Below, piece by piece: positions 1 to 8,762 of a stretch of 29,043 nucleotides of DNA. The stretch is taken from assembly GCA_904501985.1 (NCBI GenBank), contig CAJGCT010000022.1, positions 1-29,043 on the forward strand. Direction: 5' to 3'. Every line of letters starts with the position of its first letter. Positions within the stretch are counted from its first letter, which is position 1. Below the pieces are notes generated by a model. The model saw only the letters and a program-made list of their open reading frames with translations. It made no database searches and was not told the origin of the DNA. The stretch is from an uncultured Clostridia bacterium (GTDB taxonomy: Bacteria; Bacillota; Clostridia; Oscillospirales; CAG-272). A program made the position numbers and the translations under genes.

Positions 1-163
1 CTGCTGGGGTCACCGGCTCCTAGGGGCGTTTTCGGAGCAAAAAACGAACACTCTGTCAATATATTTTTTGTATAAAGTTTTTGCGGAGCTTTCAAGCACA
101 TCGCTTTGCGATGTGCTCAAAAACAGCGACCGTATTCCTTATGTCCCCCAAACCACATAAATT
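1..163 (+). repeat. Right part of an intergenic repeat, partial copy
   Basis: This non-coding stretch matches the right part of the repeat found after dnaJ. Shared blocks are a CCGGCTCCT motif near base 13 (also near 1691), the block TATAAAGTTTTTGCGGAGCT at 70-89 (also at 1811-1830), and AGCGACCGT at 125-133 (also at 1842-1850). This copy carries an extra perfect hairpin (AGCACATCGC at 95-104 with GCGATGTGCT at 108-117) between the last two blocks. Its left end lies outside the window. Family status is inferred from the copies visible here. Confidence 0.55.
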
Positions 164-198
164 TACAAATTATTATTTATTTTTCTATATAAATATAG

Positions 199-204
199 TA
201 TAAT
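199..204 (+). promoter_or_regulatory. Possible -10 box upstream of dnaJ
   Basis: A TATAAT hexamer lies in a very AT-rich stretch 60 bases before the dnaJ start. The region 17 bases upstream is only T-rich, with no good -35 box. I saw no CIRCE inverted repeat (HrcA operator) here, so heat-shock control from this site is not evident. Transcription could also come from an upstream gene outside the window. Confidence 0.4.
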
Positions 205-263
205 ATAAAAGTTGTACAGATTTGCGCAGAGGGACGCGCGAAAAATACAAAAGAGGTATTATA

Positions 264-1409
264 ATGGCTGATAAACGTGACTATTACGAGGTGCTGGGGC
301 TTGACAAATCGGCGGACGAAGCCGCCATTAAGAAAGCGTACCGCACACTCGCTAAAAAATATCATCCGGACATGAATCCGGGAGACGCGGAGGCGGAGAA
401 GAACTTCAAGGAAGTAAACGAAGCCTACGCGGTGCTCTCCGATGCGGAGAAAAAATCCCGATACGATCAGTACGGATTCGCAGGAGTCGATCCCCAGGCA
501 GGATTTGACGGCGGATTCGGAGGCTTCGGCGGCGGATTTGATGCCGGCGACATCTTCGGCGACATCTTCGGAAGCTTCTTCGGCGGCGGAATGGGCGGCT
601 CGCAAAGTGCGCGCCGAAACGGCCCGATGCGCGGCGGAGACATACTCCAGCGCGTGACCATCTCCTTTGAGGAAGCGGCATTCGGCTGCAAGAAAGAGGT
701 AAGCTACGGACGCATTGAAAAATGTCCGGAGTGCGATGCTACGGGTGCGAAGAAGGGTACGACCGTTGAGACCTGTCCCACCTGTCACGGCAGCGGTCAG
801 GTTCGCGTACAGCAGCGCACCATGCTTGGCATGATGCAGACCACACGCACCTGTGACGACTGCGGCGGCTCGGGCAAGAAGATAAAAGAGCCATGCACCT
901 ACTGCAAGGGCAAGGGATATGTAAAGAACTCAAAGAAGCTTGAAGTCACCATTCCGGCAGGAATCGACGACGGTCAGAAGGTGGCAATAAGGCAGCAGGG
1001 CGACTGCGGCAGAAACGGCGGCACGTCAGGCGATCTTATTATTGCGGTATCTGTTCGTCCTCACCATATTTTCGAGCGCGAGGGCTACAACATATACTGC
1101 GAGGTGCCCATAACCTTCGCTGAGGCGGCTTTGGGTGCGAACATTGAGATTCCCACTCTTGAGGGCAAGGAGTCCTACAAGATTCCGGAGGGAACACAGC
1201 ACGGCACGCAGTTTACGCTGAGGGGCAAGGGTATTCCTTACGTGAACTCCAAGAGTCGCGGCGATCTTATCTTTGCGGTAAGCGTTGAGACCCCTCGCGG
1301 TCTATCCGACACGCAAAAGGATCTTCTCCGCAAATTTGCGGACTCCCTCGGCGAGAAAAACAACACCAAGCGCACTAGCTTTTTGAAGAAGATATTTAAT
1401 AAGGAATAA
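264..1409 (+). CDS. dnaJ: Chaperone protein DnaJ
   Basis: This is the 381-residue Hsp40 co-chaperone that stimulates DnaK ATPase activity and delivers unfolded clients in the cytosol. The J domain occupies about residues 5-70 with the HPD motif at 34-36. A Gly/Phe-rich linker follows at 72-115. The zinc domain at about 154-220 has all four CxxCxGxG-type repeats, the first reading CPECDATG. The client-binding C-terminal domains follow. Length is normal for type I DnaJ. The ATG at 264 is preceded by AAGAGGT and begins MADKRDYYEVLG; an earlier in-frame start at 222 would add an unconserved tail. The order dnaJ-prmA-rsmE is common in Firmicutes. dnaK, usually upstream, would fall outside the window. 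Confidence 0.97.
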   Translation: MADKRDYYEVLGLDKSADEAAIKKAYRTLAKKYHPDMNPGDAEAEKNFKEVNEAYAVLSDAEKKSRYDQYGFAGVDPQAGFDGGFGGFGGGFDAGDIFGDIFGSFFGGGMGGSQSARRNGPMRGGDILQRVTISFEEAAFGCKKEVSYGRIEKCPECDATGAKKGTTVETCPTCHGSGQVRVQQRTMLGMMQTTRTCDDCGGSGKKIKEPCTYCKGKGYVKNSKKLEVTIPAGIDDGQKVAIRQQGDCGRNGGTSGDLIIAVSVRPHHIFEREGYNIYCEVPITFAEAALGANIEIPTLEGKESYKIPEGTQHGTQFTLRGKGIPYVNSKSRGDLIFAVSVETPRGLSDTQKDLLRKFADSLGEKNNTKRTSFLKKIFNKE

Positions 1410-1429
1410 GGGGTTGCGTATTGGAGAAC

Positions 1430-1850
1430 GGGTCGCTTTCTTGAAAGAAAGCTCCGCAAAGAACTTTATACAAGGAAAAACTTAAGCCTAAACCAACACG
1501 AGTGCTAATCGTTTGAGCGCACTACTCGCGCCGCCTGCATGGGTCCTCACCATTCCGGCGGCTTGGATTGCGGTAGTCGTTTGTATGGGGAGGCGCGGCT
1601 GCGTTGCAGCGCGCAATTATAACTTTATCTGCACTCTGAAAGGCTGTCCCGCTGTAGAATGGATTTTATCAAACGATCCGCCGGGGAAGGGGACCCGGCT
1701 CCTGGGAGCGCGGTATGCAAAACCTCTGTCGCACACGCGAAAAACTCTAAGTAGTGGGGCGACATACAAAAAGATAAGGCTATCAAACATAGGAGCTTAT
1801 GCAAGCCCATGTATAAAGTTTTTGCGGAGCTTTTTTCAAAAAGCGACCGT
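1430..1850. repeat. ~0.42-kb intergenic repeat with inverted ends (MITE-like)
   Basis: The gap between dnaJ and prmA is filled by a segment whose ends are inverted copies of about 43 bases with a few mismatches. The left arm (1430-1475) contains GCTCCGCAAAGAACTTTATA, and the right arm (1807-1850) contains TATAAAGTTTTTGCGGAGCT. The interior is non-coding by appearance and G/C-rich in its first part. A partial copy of the right half occurs at the window start. The form suggests a non-autonomous mobile repeat or a dispersed intergenic element. No transposase is encoded, and I could not identify a clear target-site duplication. Confidence 0.6.
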
Positions 1851-1907
1851 AACTCCCATGCATCCCCCTTTTACCGCACCGACACAATAATATTAAGGAG
1901 AAAAAAC

Positions 1908-2828
1908 ATGAATTGGACACAGCTTCGCGTTACGGTGGCTACCGGCGATATTGAGCGCACGGCGGCTATTATGAGTATGCTTGATAACGGAATTATGATC
2001 GAGGACTACAGCGACATCGAGGAAGGGCTTAAGACCGTATACGGTGATCTTATTGACGAGAATATCCTGAACGCCGACAAAACACGCGGCGCTGTTTCTA
2101 TTTATGTTCCCGATGATAAAAATTACAATGACTATGTGGCGTTTCTCCGCGACAGATTTGCCGCTGAGGGCGTGGACGCCAAAATCGAGCTTCTCGGCGT
2201 TGACGAGGAGGAGTGGTCTACCGCGTGGAAGAAATACTACCACCCCATTCGCGTGGGCGAGCGGCTTGTGATAGTGCCGGCATGGGAAAAATACGATGCC
2301 GAGCCAAGTGATATCATAGTGAGAATGGACCCCGGCATGGCTTTCGGTACGGGAACTCATGAGACTACGCGCCTTGTGTGCGGTCTTATCGAAAAATATC
2401 TCGTCCCCGGTCAGCGTATGCTTGACGTGGGCACGGGAAGCGGTATTCTTGCCATCTGCGCATCAAAGCTTGGGGCAGGCGAGTGCTTCGCCTACGATAT
2501 TGACCCTGTGGCAGTCCGCGTTGCCAAGGAAAACTGCAAGGACAACGACTGCGAGAACATCACCTGCGGCGTTTCCGACTTGCTTGCACAGGTTTACACC
2601 GAGGGCGGTCTCTATGACTTCGCCGTTGCCAATATCGTTGCCGATATCATTATCAGAATGGCACCCGACATCGGTGCGTATCTGAAAACCGGAGCTTATC
2701 TTATCACATCCGGCATAATTGAAAACTACGCCGATGACGTGCGCGCCGCTATGACTTCCCACGGTTTTACACTTGTGGATGAGGCAAAAGAGAGTGATTG
2801 GGTGGCAATGGTTTACAAAAAAGACTGA
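1908..2828 (+). CDS. prmA: Ribosomal protein L11 methyltransferase
   Basis: This 306-residue SAM-dependent enzyme trimethylates ribosomal protein L11 in the cytosol. The N-terminal substrate-recognition domain is followed by the family signature DPGMAFGTGTHETTRL at about 141-156, methyltransferase motif I (LDVGTGSGIL, 172-181) and the NIVADII motif that corresponds to the NPPY-like catalytic region. Length fits the family. The ATG at 1908 follows AAGGAG at the right distance. Longer in-frame starts run back into the intergenic repeat and are unlikely. It sits between dnaJ and rsmE, the usual Firmicutes arrangement. Confidence 0.96.
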   Translation: MNWTQLRVTVATGDIERTAAIMSMLDNGIMIEDYSDIEEGLKTVYGDLIDENILNADKTRGAVSIYVPDDKNYNDYVAFLRDRFAAEGVDAKIELLGVDEEEWSTAWKKYYHPIRVGERLVIVPAWEKYDAEPSDIIVRMDPGMAFGTGTHETTRLVCGLIEKYLVPGQRMLDVGTGSGILAICASKLGAGECFAYDIDPVAVRVAKENCKDNDCENITCGVSDLLAQVYTEGGLYDFAVANIVADIIIRMAPDIGAYLKTGAYLITSGIIENYADDVRAAMTSHGFTLVDEAKESDWVAMVYKKD

Positions 2829-2895
2829 AACTTCCAAAAAATCACAAAATAATCGCGGCAAAATAAAAAAAATGCAAAAAATTTTGCAATAATAT

Positions 2896-2924
2896 TTGAC
2901 AAAATGACGAAAGTGTAGTATAAT
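2896..2924 (+). promoter_or_regulatory. Consensus sigma-A promoter for rsmE
   Basis: TTGACA (2896-2901) and TATAAT (2919-2924) are separated by exactly 17 bases, about 70 bases before the rsmE start. This suggests rsmE and the gene after it form their own transcription unit rather than depending only on read-through from prmA. Confidence 0.85.
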
Positions 2925-2996
2925 ATATAACATAGTTATACAACCGCATGACAAAAAGTTGTGTAAACTTTGATAATTTGCGAAAACGAGGAACAA

Positions 2997-3749
2997 ATGC
3001 CGCGCTTTTTTCTGTCGGCTTCAAATATCTCGGACGGCTTTGTGACCGTCACGGGTGATGATGCCTTTCACATCTCCCGTTCACTGCGTATGAGGGCGGG
3101 TGAGCATATCACTGTATGCGATATGCAGAAAATCGAATACGACTGCGAGCTTTGTGAGTTCGGCGCGGATTTTGTTCGCGCGAAAGTGATATCCGAAAAA
3201 CCGTCCGACACAGAGCCGCCTTATGTAATAAAGCTCTATCAGGCACTTCCGAAATCGGACAAGCTTGATGTGATAATACAGAAGTCTGTGGAATCGGGCG
3301 CTCACGAGATAATCCCCTTTGAATCCGAGCGGTGCGTTGCACGTGCCGACACGGATATACGAAAAGAAGAGAAGAAGCTGGAGCGGCGGCAGAGGATAGC
3401 AAACGAAGCCGCAAAGCAGTGCGGACGGGGAATACTTCCGATCGTGCGGACTCCGATGAAGTACCGCGAAATGCTTGCCGATGCCATAAAAAGCGAGCTT
3501 GTGCTGTTCTTCTACGAAGGTGACGACACAGTTCCGCTTCGGCGTTTCCTTACGGAGCGTTTTTCGCCGGGAGAGATTCCGAAAAGCATTTCCGTAATAA
3601 TCGGCTCGGAGGGAGGCTTCTCCGGTTCCGAGGTGGATGCCGCAAGAGCGGCGGGGGCGAGTATATGCGGTCTTGGCAGACGCATACTTCGCTGTGAGAC
3701 AGCACCGGGCTTTGCCCTTGCCTGTCTTTGCTATAATTTTGAATTGTAA
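2997..3749 (+). CDS. rsmE: 16S rRNA (uracil(1498)-N(3))-methyltransferase RsmE
   Basis: This 250-residue SPOUT-class enzyme methylates U1498 of 16S rRNA in the 30S subunit. The N-terminal PUA-like domain (about 1-70) precedes the knotted methyltransferase domain. The C-terminal SAM-binding signature is intact: IIGSEGGFS at 201-209, then GLGRRILRCETA at about 225-236. The usual motif is GPEGG; here Pro is Ser, a common variant. The ATG at 2997 follows CGAGGAACAA, a weak but suitable ribosome binding site. The upstream start at 2970 would add nine residues lacking family similarity. Confidence 0.95.
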   Translation: MPRFFLSASNISDGFVTVTGDDAFHISRSLRMRAGEHITVCDMQKIEYDCELCEFGADFVRAKVISEKPSDTEPPYVIKLYQALPKSDKLDVIIQKSVESGAHEIIPFESERCVARADTDIRKEEKKLERRQRIANEAAKQCGRGILPIVRTPMKYREMLADAIKSELVLFFYEGDDTVPLRRFLTERFSPGEIPKSISVIIGSEGGFSGSEVDAARAAGASICGLGRRILRCETAPGFALACLCYNFEL

Positions 3750-3767
3750 TAATTGGAGAAAGATATT

Positions 3768-4517
3768 ATGAGTACCAAAAACATTAAAGAGAAGCAAGCA
3801 AAGAAGGAAGCGGAGCGCGCCCTTGAGGACGTAAAGCTTTACCGACTTATGATCGAGTTCGGTCTTGCCATTGTGCTTATATTCCTTATGATAGCCGGTG
3901 AAAACAACGGTCTTGCGCTTATGCCGAAGGCTATGGGCGCGCTTGTAATTGTAAGCGGCGTGCTGTTTGCGGCATCTGCACTGTTTTATACATTTAATAA
4001 GAAGAAATCCGAGGATGAATCCCTTAAGGTTATAACCAAAGCCGGAATTTTCGGAAATGCGGCAGTGCTGTTCTTCGCGGCAGTCCACTTCTATCTGTTC
4101 TGGGATGCACAGATGCTCACCGTAGCTGTTATCGCTGCTTTGGTGCTCTATCTTGTACATAATATATACGGCGGTTCATACTTCGCATACTCGCTGACAG
4201 CAGGTGCGGGATTTGCCGCACTTCAGACTGCCGAGAAAAGCGGTCATACCATCACAACTCTTTCAACTCTTGTTGTAAACCTTGCCATTGCGGCGGCGTT
4301 TATCATTCCTGCGGCGGCAATCGTTATTGCACTTGTTAAGATAGCAGGCAAGAAGGTTTCGGCAAAGATTCTTGTGGGAGTTATTCCCACCGCGGCAATA
4401 ATTCTCGCAGGAGCGGTGCTTGCCATTGTTAATCCTGCCGCTGTTGTATATGCGATATTTGCGCTTATCGCATTCTATCTTGTTTCTACTGTGGCGTATA
4501 CCGTTAAGATGATGTAA
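3768..4517 (+). CDS. Conserved polytopic membrane protein, unknown function
   Basis: I do not recognise this 249-residue protein. It starts with a charged, Lys/Glu-rich cytoplasmic segment of about 25 residues and continues with about seven hydrophobic segments rich in Ala, Val and Ile, separated by short loops such as FNKKKSEDES. No catalytic motif is visible. The ATG at 3768 lies 7 bases after GGAGAA. It follows rsmE by 18 bases with no terminator between them, so it is probably cotranscribed with rsmE. A possible hairpin (CCGGCA/TGCCGG near 4524-4541) follows the gene without a clear T-tract. Confidence 0.8.
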   Translation: MSTKNIKEKQAKKEAERALEDVKLYRLMIEFGLAIVLIFLMIAGENNGLALMPKAMGALVIVSGVLFAASALFYTFNKKKSEDESLKVITKAGIFGNAAVLFFAAVHFYLFWDAQMLTVAVIAALVLYLVHNIYGGSYFAYSLTAGAGFAALQTAEKSGHTITTLSTLVVNLAIAAAFIIPAAAIVIALVKIAGKKVSAKILVGVIPTAAIILAGAVLAIVNPAAVVYAIFALIAFYLVSTVAYTVKMM

Positions 4518-4616
4518 AGGTCTCCGGCACGGATTTTGCCGGGAATACAAAAACGTTTATAATTAAAGTATATACATTAAATATTTTCTTTTAAAGTATT
4601 GAAAGGAGTCGCCCCT

Positions 4617-5702
4617 ATGTCAAACAGATTTTTCCAGGGTATTATTCATCAAATGAAGGATGCTGTGGATCGTGTCATCGGTGTTATAGACGAAAACGGC
4701 GTTATTATTTCTTGCAGTGAGCTTGTAAAGATTGGAGAAACCGCTCAGGGGGTCCGCGACGAGCTTGCGTACACCACAGAGTCTATTGCAACGGGCGGCT
4801 ATACATACAGAGCTCTCGGTCAGAACTCCAAATCCGATTATATCGTATTTGTTGAGGGCGAGGATAAAATGGCGGACAAGCTGTCCATGATCCTTTCCGT
4901 ATCCCTCTCAAACATCAAGAATCTTTACGATGAGAAGCTTGACAAGAGCTCCTTCATCAAGAACATCATTCTTGACAATATACTCCCCAGCGACATCTAT
5001 TTAAAGAGCAAGGAGCTTCATTTCGATGCCGATGTTATGCGCGTCGTTATCCTTATCAAGTTCTACGGCAAGAACGATGTTGTGCCTTTCGATATGGTGC
5101 AGAATATGTTCCCCGACAAGAGCAAGGATTACGTTATCAGCGTAAGCGAGCATGATATCGTGCTTGTCAAGGAGATAAAGCCAAACCACGATGCAAAGGA
5201 GATCGAAAAGACTGCGAAGAATATCGCCGACACACTGTCTACCGAATTCTACGCAAAGGTTTCCATCGGTATCGGTACTGCGGTTGACAACATAAAGGAT
5301 CTTGCTCGCTCCTTCAAGGAAGCTCAGGTAGCAATCGAGGTCGGAAAGGTATTCGACACCGAGAAGAATATCATAAGCTACGAGAATCTGGGAATCGGCA
5401 GACTTATTTATCAGCTGCCCACCACTCTCTGCGATATGTTCCTTCAGGAGGTTTTCAAGAAAGGCTCCCTTGAATCTCTTGACCGCGAGACTCTCATGAC
5501 CATTCAGTGCTTCTTCGAAAACAATCTTAACGTTTCCGAGACATCGAGAAAGCTTTTCGTTCACAGAAACACTCTGGTTTACCGTCTTGAGAAGATAAGA
5601 AAGCTTACCGGTCTTGATCTTCGCGAGTTTGAGCACGCTATCACCTTTAAGGTGGCACTCATGGTTAAGAAGTACCTGACCTCAAAGCCTGTAAAATTCT
5701 AA
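4617..5702 (+). CDS. CdaR/PucR-type transcriptional regulator
   Basis: This 361-residue cytoplasmic protein has the CdaR/PucR layout. The N-terminal part (about 5-130) resembles a sugar-diacid-recognition-type sensor domain, a GGDEF-like CdaR middle domain follows (about 130-270), and a PucR C-terminal helix-turn-helix spans about 295-355, with the conserved core NVSETSRKLFVHRNTLVYRL. This family binds DNA through that domain. The ligand cannot be told from sequence. The ATG at 4617 follows AAAGGAG. It lies directly before ftsE, separated by two hairpins, so it is probably its own unit. A link to cell-division control would be speculative. Confidence 0.85.
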   Translation: MSNRFFQGIIHQMKDAVDRVIGVIDENGVIISCSELVKIGETAQGVRDELAYTTESIATGGYTYRALGQNSKSDYIVFVEGEDKMADKLSMILSVSLSNIKNLYDEKLDKSSFIKNIILDNILPSDIYLKSKELHFDADVMRVVILIKFYGKNDVVPFDMVQNMFPDKSKDYVISVSEHDIVLVKEIKPNHDAKEIEKTAKNIADTLSTEFYAKVSIGIGTAVDNIKDLARSFKEAQVAIEVGKVFDTEKNIISYENLGIGRLIYQLPTTLCDMFLQEVFKKGSLESLDRETLMTIQCFFENNLNVSETSRKLFVHRNTLVYRLEKIRKLTGLDLREFEHAITFKVALMVKKYLTSKPVKF

Positions 5703-5720
5703 GTAATGTCATAATTTGTG

Positions 5721-5796
5721 TCCGTCCGATTTTTGCAGAAAATTTCGCTAAGATCGGGCGGATACGACTGCTATTTGGAAAAATAGCGATTTTTTC
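5721..5796 (+). terminator. Hairpin pair with T-tract after the CdaR-like gene
   Basis: The first hairpin pairs TCCGTCCGAT (5721-5730) with ATCGGGCGGA (5753-5762). The second is a textbook small terminator, GCTATTT (5770-5776) with AAATAGC (5781-5787), followed by a run of T at 5790-5795. They separate the regulator from ftsE. Confidence 0.65.
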
Positions 5797-5875
5797 GTAT
5801 ATTACACACAAACATACAGCATATATACGCCGTGCTGTTGGTACAAACAAACAATTATGGGAGTTTGCAAAGTAA

Positions 5876-6589
5876 ATGATTGAATTCAGAGACGTATCAA
5901 AAGTTTATAAGAACGGAACCGTGGCACTTGACGGAGTGAACATTCGTATTGCCGACGGCGAGTTCGTTTTTATTGTTGGAGAATCCGGCGCAGGTAAGAC
6001 TACGCTTATGAAGCTTCTCCTTCGCGAGGAGAAAGCCACTGACGGCAGACTGATCGTCCGCTGTGATAAGCAGGTGGGCGACAAGGTTCAGCCCACAGTG
6101 TACGACCTTTCGAAAATATCAAATTTCAAAGTACCGTACTACCGCCGCGAGCTTGGCGTGGTCTTCCAGGATTTCCGCTTGTTCCCCAACAAGACCGTAT
6201 TCGAAAACGTGGCATTTGCCATGCAGGTGGTGGGAGAATCGAACCGCGTAATAAAACGCCGCGTGCCTGCCATACTTAATATAGTAAATCTTACCGATAA
6301 GCAGAACAGCTATCCGAGTCAGCTCTCCGGCGGCGAGCAGCAGAGAGTGGCACTTGCTCGTGCGCTTGCAAACAATCCGCAGATCATCATAGCGGACGAG
6401 CCTACGGGTAATATCGACCCCAAGATGAGTCTTGAGATTATGAATCTGCTTGTAAAGATACATAAGCGCGGAAAGACTGTTATCGTGGTAACTCACGAAA
6501 AGGATCTTGTTGATTACTTCAAGCAGAGAGTTATCCGCATAAGAGACGGTAAGGTCATAAGTGACGGAGTGGGAGGTATGACGGTATGA
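5876..6589 (+). CDS. ftsE: Cell division ATP-binding protein FtsE
   Basis: This is the 237-residue ABC ATPase that pairs with FtsX at the septum and powers activation of peptidoglycan hydrolases. Walker A GESGAGKT lies at 35-42, the Q-loop at VVFQDFRLFP (95-104), the signature LSGGEQQR at 150-157, Walker B IIIADEP at 170-176 and the switch His in VTHE. Length is slightly above the usual 222-228 because of extra residues at about 60-85, before the Q-loop. The ATG at 5876 follows GGGAG at a somewhat long spacing. The end overlaps the ftsX start by four bases (ATGA), implying translational coupling. Confidence 0.95.
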   Translation: MIEFRDVSKVYKNGTVALDGVNIRIADGEFVFIVGESGAGKTTLMKLLLREEKATDGRLIVRCDKQVGDKVQPTVYDLSKISNFKVPYYRRELGVVFQDFRLFPNKTVFENVAFAMQVVGESNRVIKRRVPAILNIVNLTDKQNSYPSQLSGGEQQRVALARALANNPQIIIADEPTGNIDPKMSLEIMNLLVKIHKRGKTVIVVTHEKDLVDYFKQRVIRIRDGKVISDGVGGMTV

Positions 6590-7473
6590 AAAGATACAGA
6601 CTTACATACTTCTTAGGACAGAGCTTCAAGGGACTGTGGCGCAACGGCATTATGAGCGTGGCGTCCATCACCGTACTTATGAGCTGTCTTGTTGTTATGG
6701 GAAGCTTTGCGCTGCTTATTCTCAACATTGACGCAAATCTTGAAAATCTGGGACTTCTTAACGAGGTCGTGCTCTTTATTGACGAAACGAAGACCCCCGA
6801 GGAGGTTTCCGCCATCGGCGATAAGATCCGCGCTCTTGACAATGTGGCTGAGGTCACGTTTATATCAAAGGAGCAGGCTCTTGAGGAGGAGCGTCAGAAA
6901 TATTCCGAATATTCCGGTCTTTACGAGCTTGTGGAGGGGGACAATCCTCTGCGCGACGAGTTTGTTATAAAATATGAGGACAACTCCAAGGTTTCGACCC
7001 TTGTATATCAGCTGGGACAGATCGACGGCGTGGCGAAGGTCAACAACCGACTTGATCTTGCAATGTCCATCGAGAAGATCAAGAACAGCATCTCTCTTGT
7101 GCTTGTTTGGTTTATGGCAATACTCTTTGCGGTGTCCATATTTGTTATTATCAACACCATAAAGCTTGCCGTTCATTCAAGAAGGGCAGAGATCACCATT
7201 ATGCGCTATGTGGGCGCAACGGATTGGTTCGTTATACTGCCGTTTATATTCGAGGGAATAATAATAGGCATTATTTCCAGTGCCATTGCATTCTTTATAC
7301 AGTGGTACATCTACGGATATGTTGTAAAGATGGTTGACGGTACTTTTGATTTCCTCAAAATCCTTGGATTTAACGAAATCGGACTGCTTGTTGCCGTTAT
7401 CTTCCTCGGTATCGGAGTTGTTACCGGTATTATAGGCAGTACCATATCCACAAGAAAGTATCTTAAGGCTTAA
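6586..7473 (+). CDS. ftsX: Cell division protein FtsX
   Basis: This 295-residue integral membrane partner of FtsE transmits ATPase-driven movement to extracellular hydrolase activators. One N-terminal membrane helix (about 24-48) precedes a large extracytoplasmic domain (about 50-165). Three helices follow at roughly 168-195, 215-240 and 265-288, with the cytoplasmic motif RRAEITIMRYVGAT between them, which is typical of FtsX. Its overlap with ftsE and the M23 gene 30 bases downstream support one operon. Confidence 0.95.
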   Translation: MKRYRLTYFLGQSFKGLWRNGIMSVASITVLMSCLVVMGSFALLILNIDANLENLGLLNEVVLFIDETKTPEEVSAIGDKIRALDNVAEVTFISKEQALEEERQKYSEYSGLYELVEGDNPLRDEFVIKYEDNSKVSTLVYQLGQIDGVAKVNNRLDLAMSIEKIKNSISLVLVWFMAILFAVSIFVIINTIKLAVHSRRAEITIMRYVGATDWFVILPFIFEGIIIGIISSAIAFFIQWYIYGYVVKMVDGTFDFLKILGFNEIGLLVAVIFLGIGVVTGIIGSTISTRKYLKA

Positions 7474-7503
7474 TTTTCTTAAAAGAAAGGTCAGTTGATT
7501 ATT

Positions 7504-8724
7504 ATGAAGAAAAGAAATAAACCGACCTCTCCGTGCATTCTTAAAAAAATAGCGCTCAGAACGGGTGCACTTGTGTGCGCACTTGCCATCGCGGTTCTGA
7601 TGCTTCCGGCATCCGCTCCACATCTTTCGGCAAGCAAGCTCACCGACTCAAAGGTGCAGAATTACGAGGCGCAGATAGATAAGCTTAACCGCGACATGGA
7701 GAATCTGAAAAATCAGATGTCAAATGCCAAGAGTCAGATAGAGCAGACCATTGCAAAAAAGGAACTGCTTGACGCGGAAATGAATATCCTCATACAGAAG
7801 ATAGACGTGACCACGGCTCTTGTGTCCGAGCTGTCCTCAAGCATCGAGCAGAAAAACACCGAGATACTTGACAAAGAGCAGGCGTATGCCGAAAAGTATG
7901 CGCTGTTTAAGGAGCGTCTTCGTGTGACTCACGAGGACGGTCAGGCAAGCTATCTTGAAATGCTTTTCGGTGCCAAGAGTCTTTCCGATTTTCTTGCGCG
8001 TATTGACCGTATCGGAGCTATGCTTGAATACGACACCATGATAATGAACTCACTTAAGACAGAGAAGGCTGACCTTGAGGGTGCACGTGCCAACTATCAG
8101 ACCCAGAAAGCGGCGCAGGAATCCTATCTTGCAGGACTCAGAACAGACGAAGCCGCTCTTGAATCCAAGAAAAAAGAGGCGGAAGGATATCTTACCGCGC
8201 TTGAACGTGATCAGGCTTCCTATGTGGCACTTTATGAGAAGAATCTTGCGGCTGAGGAAGCACTTCAGGCAGAGCTTCAGGCATATCTTAAGGAGCTTGA
8301 AGCAAAGCAGAACAACAAATATGTTGGCGGACAGTTTATGTGGCCCGTGCCCCTTGATTATGTTCGTGTAACCTCCGAATACGGCGGACGTACAAGCCCC
8401 ATTACCGGAAAATACGAATTTCATAACGGAATTGATATTCCTGCCGCGTACGGCACGTCAATATATGCTTCCAATGCCGGTACAGTCACCGTTGCCACAA
8501 ACCATTGGAGCTACGGCAATTACATAATGGTCGACCACGGCGGCGGATACGCAACCCTTTACGCTCACTGCTCAAAGCTGCTTGTAAAGAAAGGCGACAA
8601 GGTGAAAAAGGGAGATGTTATCGCCAAGGTGGGATCAACGGGATATTCCACGGGAAACCACCTGCATTTTTCAATGTATGAAAGCAGTGCCCACACCGAC
8701 CCCAGAAAATGGTTCCCGAAGTAA
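7504..8724 (+). CDS. Secreted M23 peptidase with coiled coil (EnvC/PcsB-like)
   Basis: This 406-residue protein is a probable extracytoplasmic partner of FtsEX. A signal peptide or anchor occupies about 14-44 after a basic start. Long coiled-coil segments cover about 48-280. The M23/LytM domain is at about 285-406. Metal and catalytic residues appear intact: His307 and Asp311 in HNGIDIP, His355 in LYAHC, and His386/His388 in HLHF. It may therefore be an active endopeptidase, unlike EnvC, which is degenerate. Streptococcal PcsB also partners FtsEX but carries a CHAP domain. ATG 7504 follows AAAGAAAGG; the TTG at 7495 is less likely. Confidence 0.9.
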   Translation: MKKRNKPTSPCILKKIALRTGALVCALAIAVLMLPASAPHLSASKLTDSKVQNYEAQIDKLNRDMENLKNQMSNAKSQIEQTIAKKELLDAEMNILIQKIDVTTALVSELSSSIEQKNTEILDKEQAYAEKYALFKERLRVTHEDGQASYLEMLFGAKSLSDFLARIDRIGAMLEYDTMIMNSLKTEKADLEGARANYQTQKAAQESYLAGLRTDEAALESKKKEAEGYLTALERDQASYVALYEKNLAAEEALQAELQAYLKELEAKQNNKYVGGQFMWPVPLDYVRVTSEYGGRTSPITGKYEFHNGIDIPAAYGTSIYASNAGTVTVATNHWSYGNYIMVDHGGGYATLYAHCSKLLVKKGDKVKKGDVIAKVGSTGYSTGNHLHFSMYESSAHTDPRKWFPK

Positions 8725-8762
8725 GGCACTTTCCCCGAGTTCTTTTGTAAGGAGACATATTG

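Noticed and set aside
1513..1890. Plus-strand open frame of 125 codons between dnaJ and prmA
   Set aside because: It lies within the inverted-end repeat, starts with TTG without a ribosome binding site, and has no protein-like features.
3081..4160. Long minus-strand open frame of 359 codons across rsmE and the membrane protein gene
   Set aside because: It is a shadow of two clear plus-strand genes, rich in Cys, His and Arg as expected from antisense reading, without a ribosome binding site.
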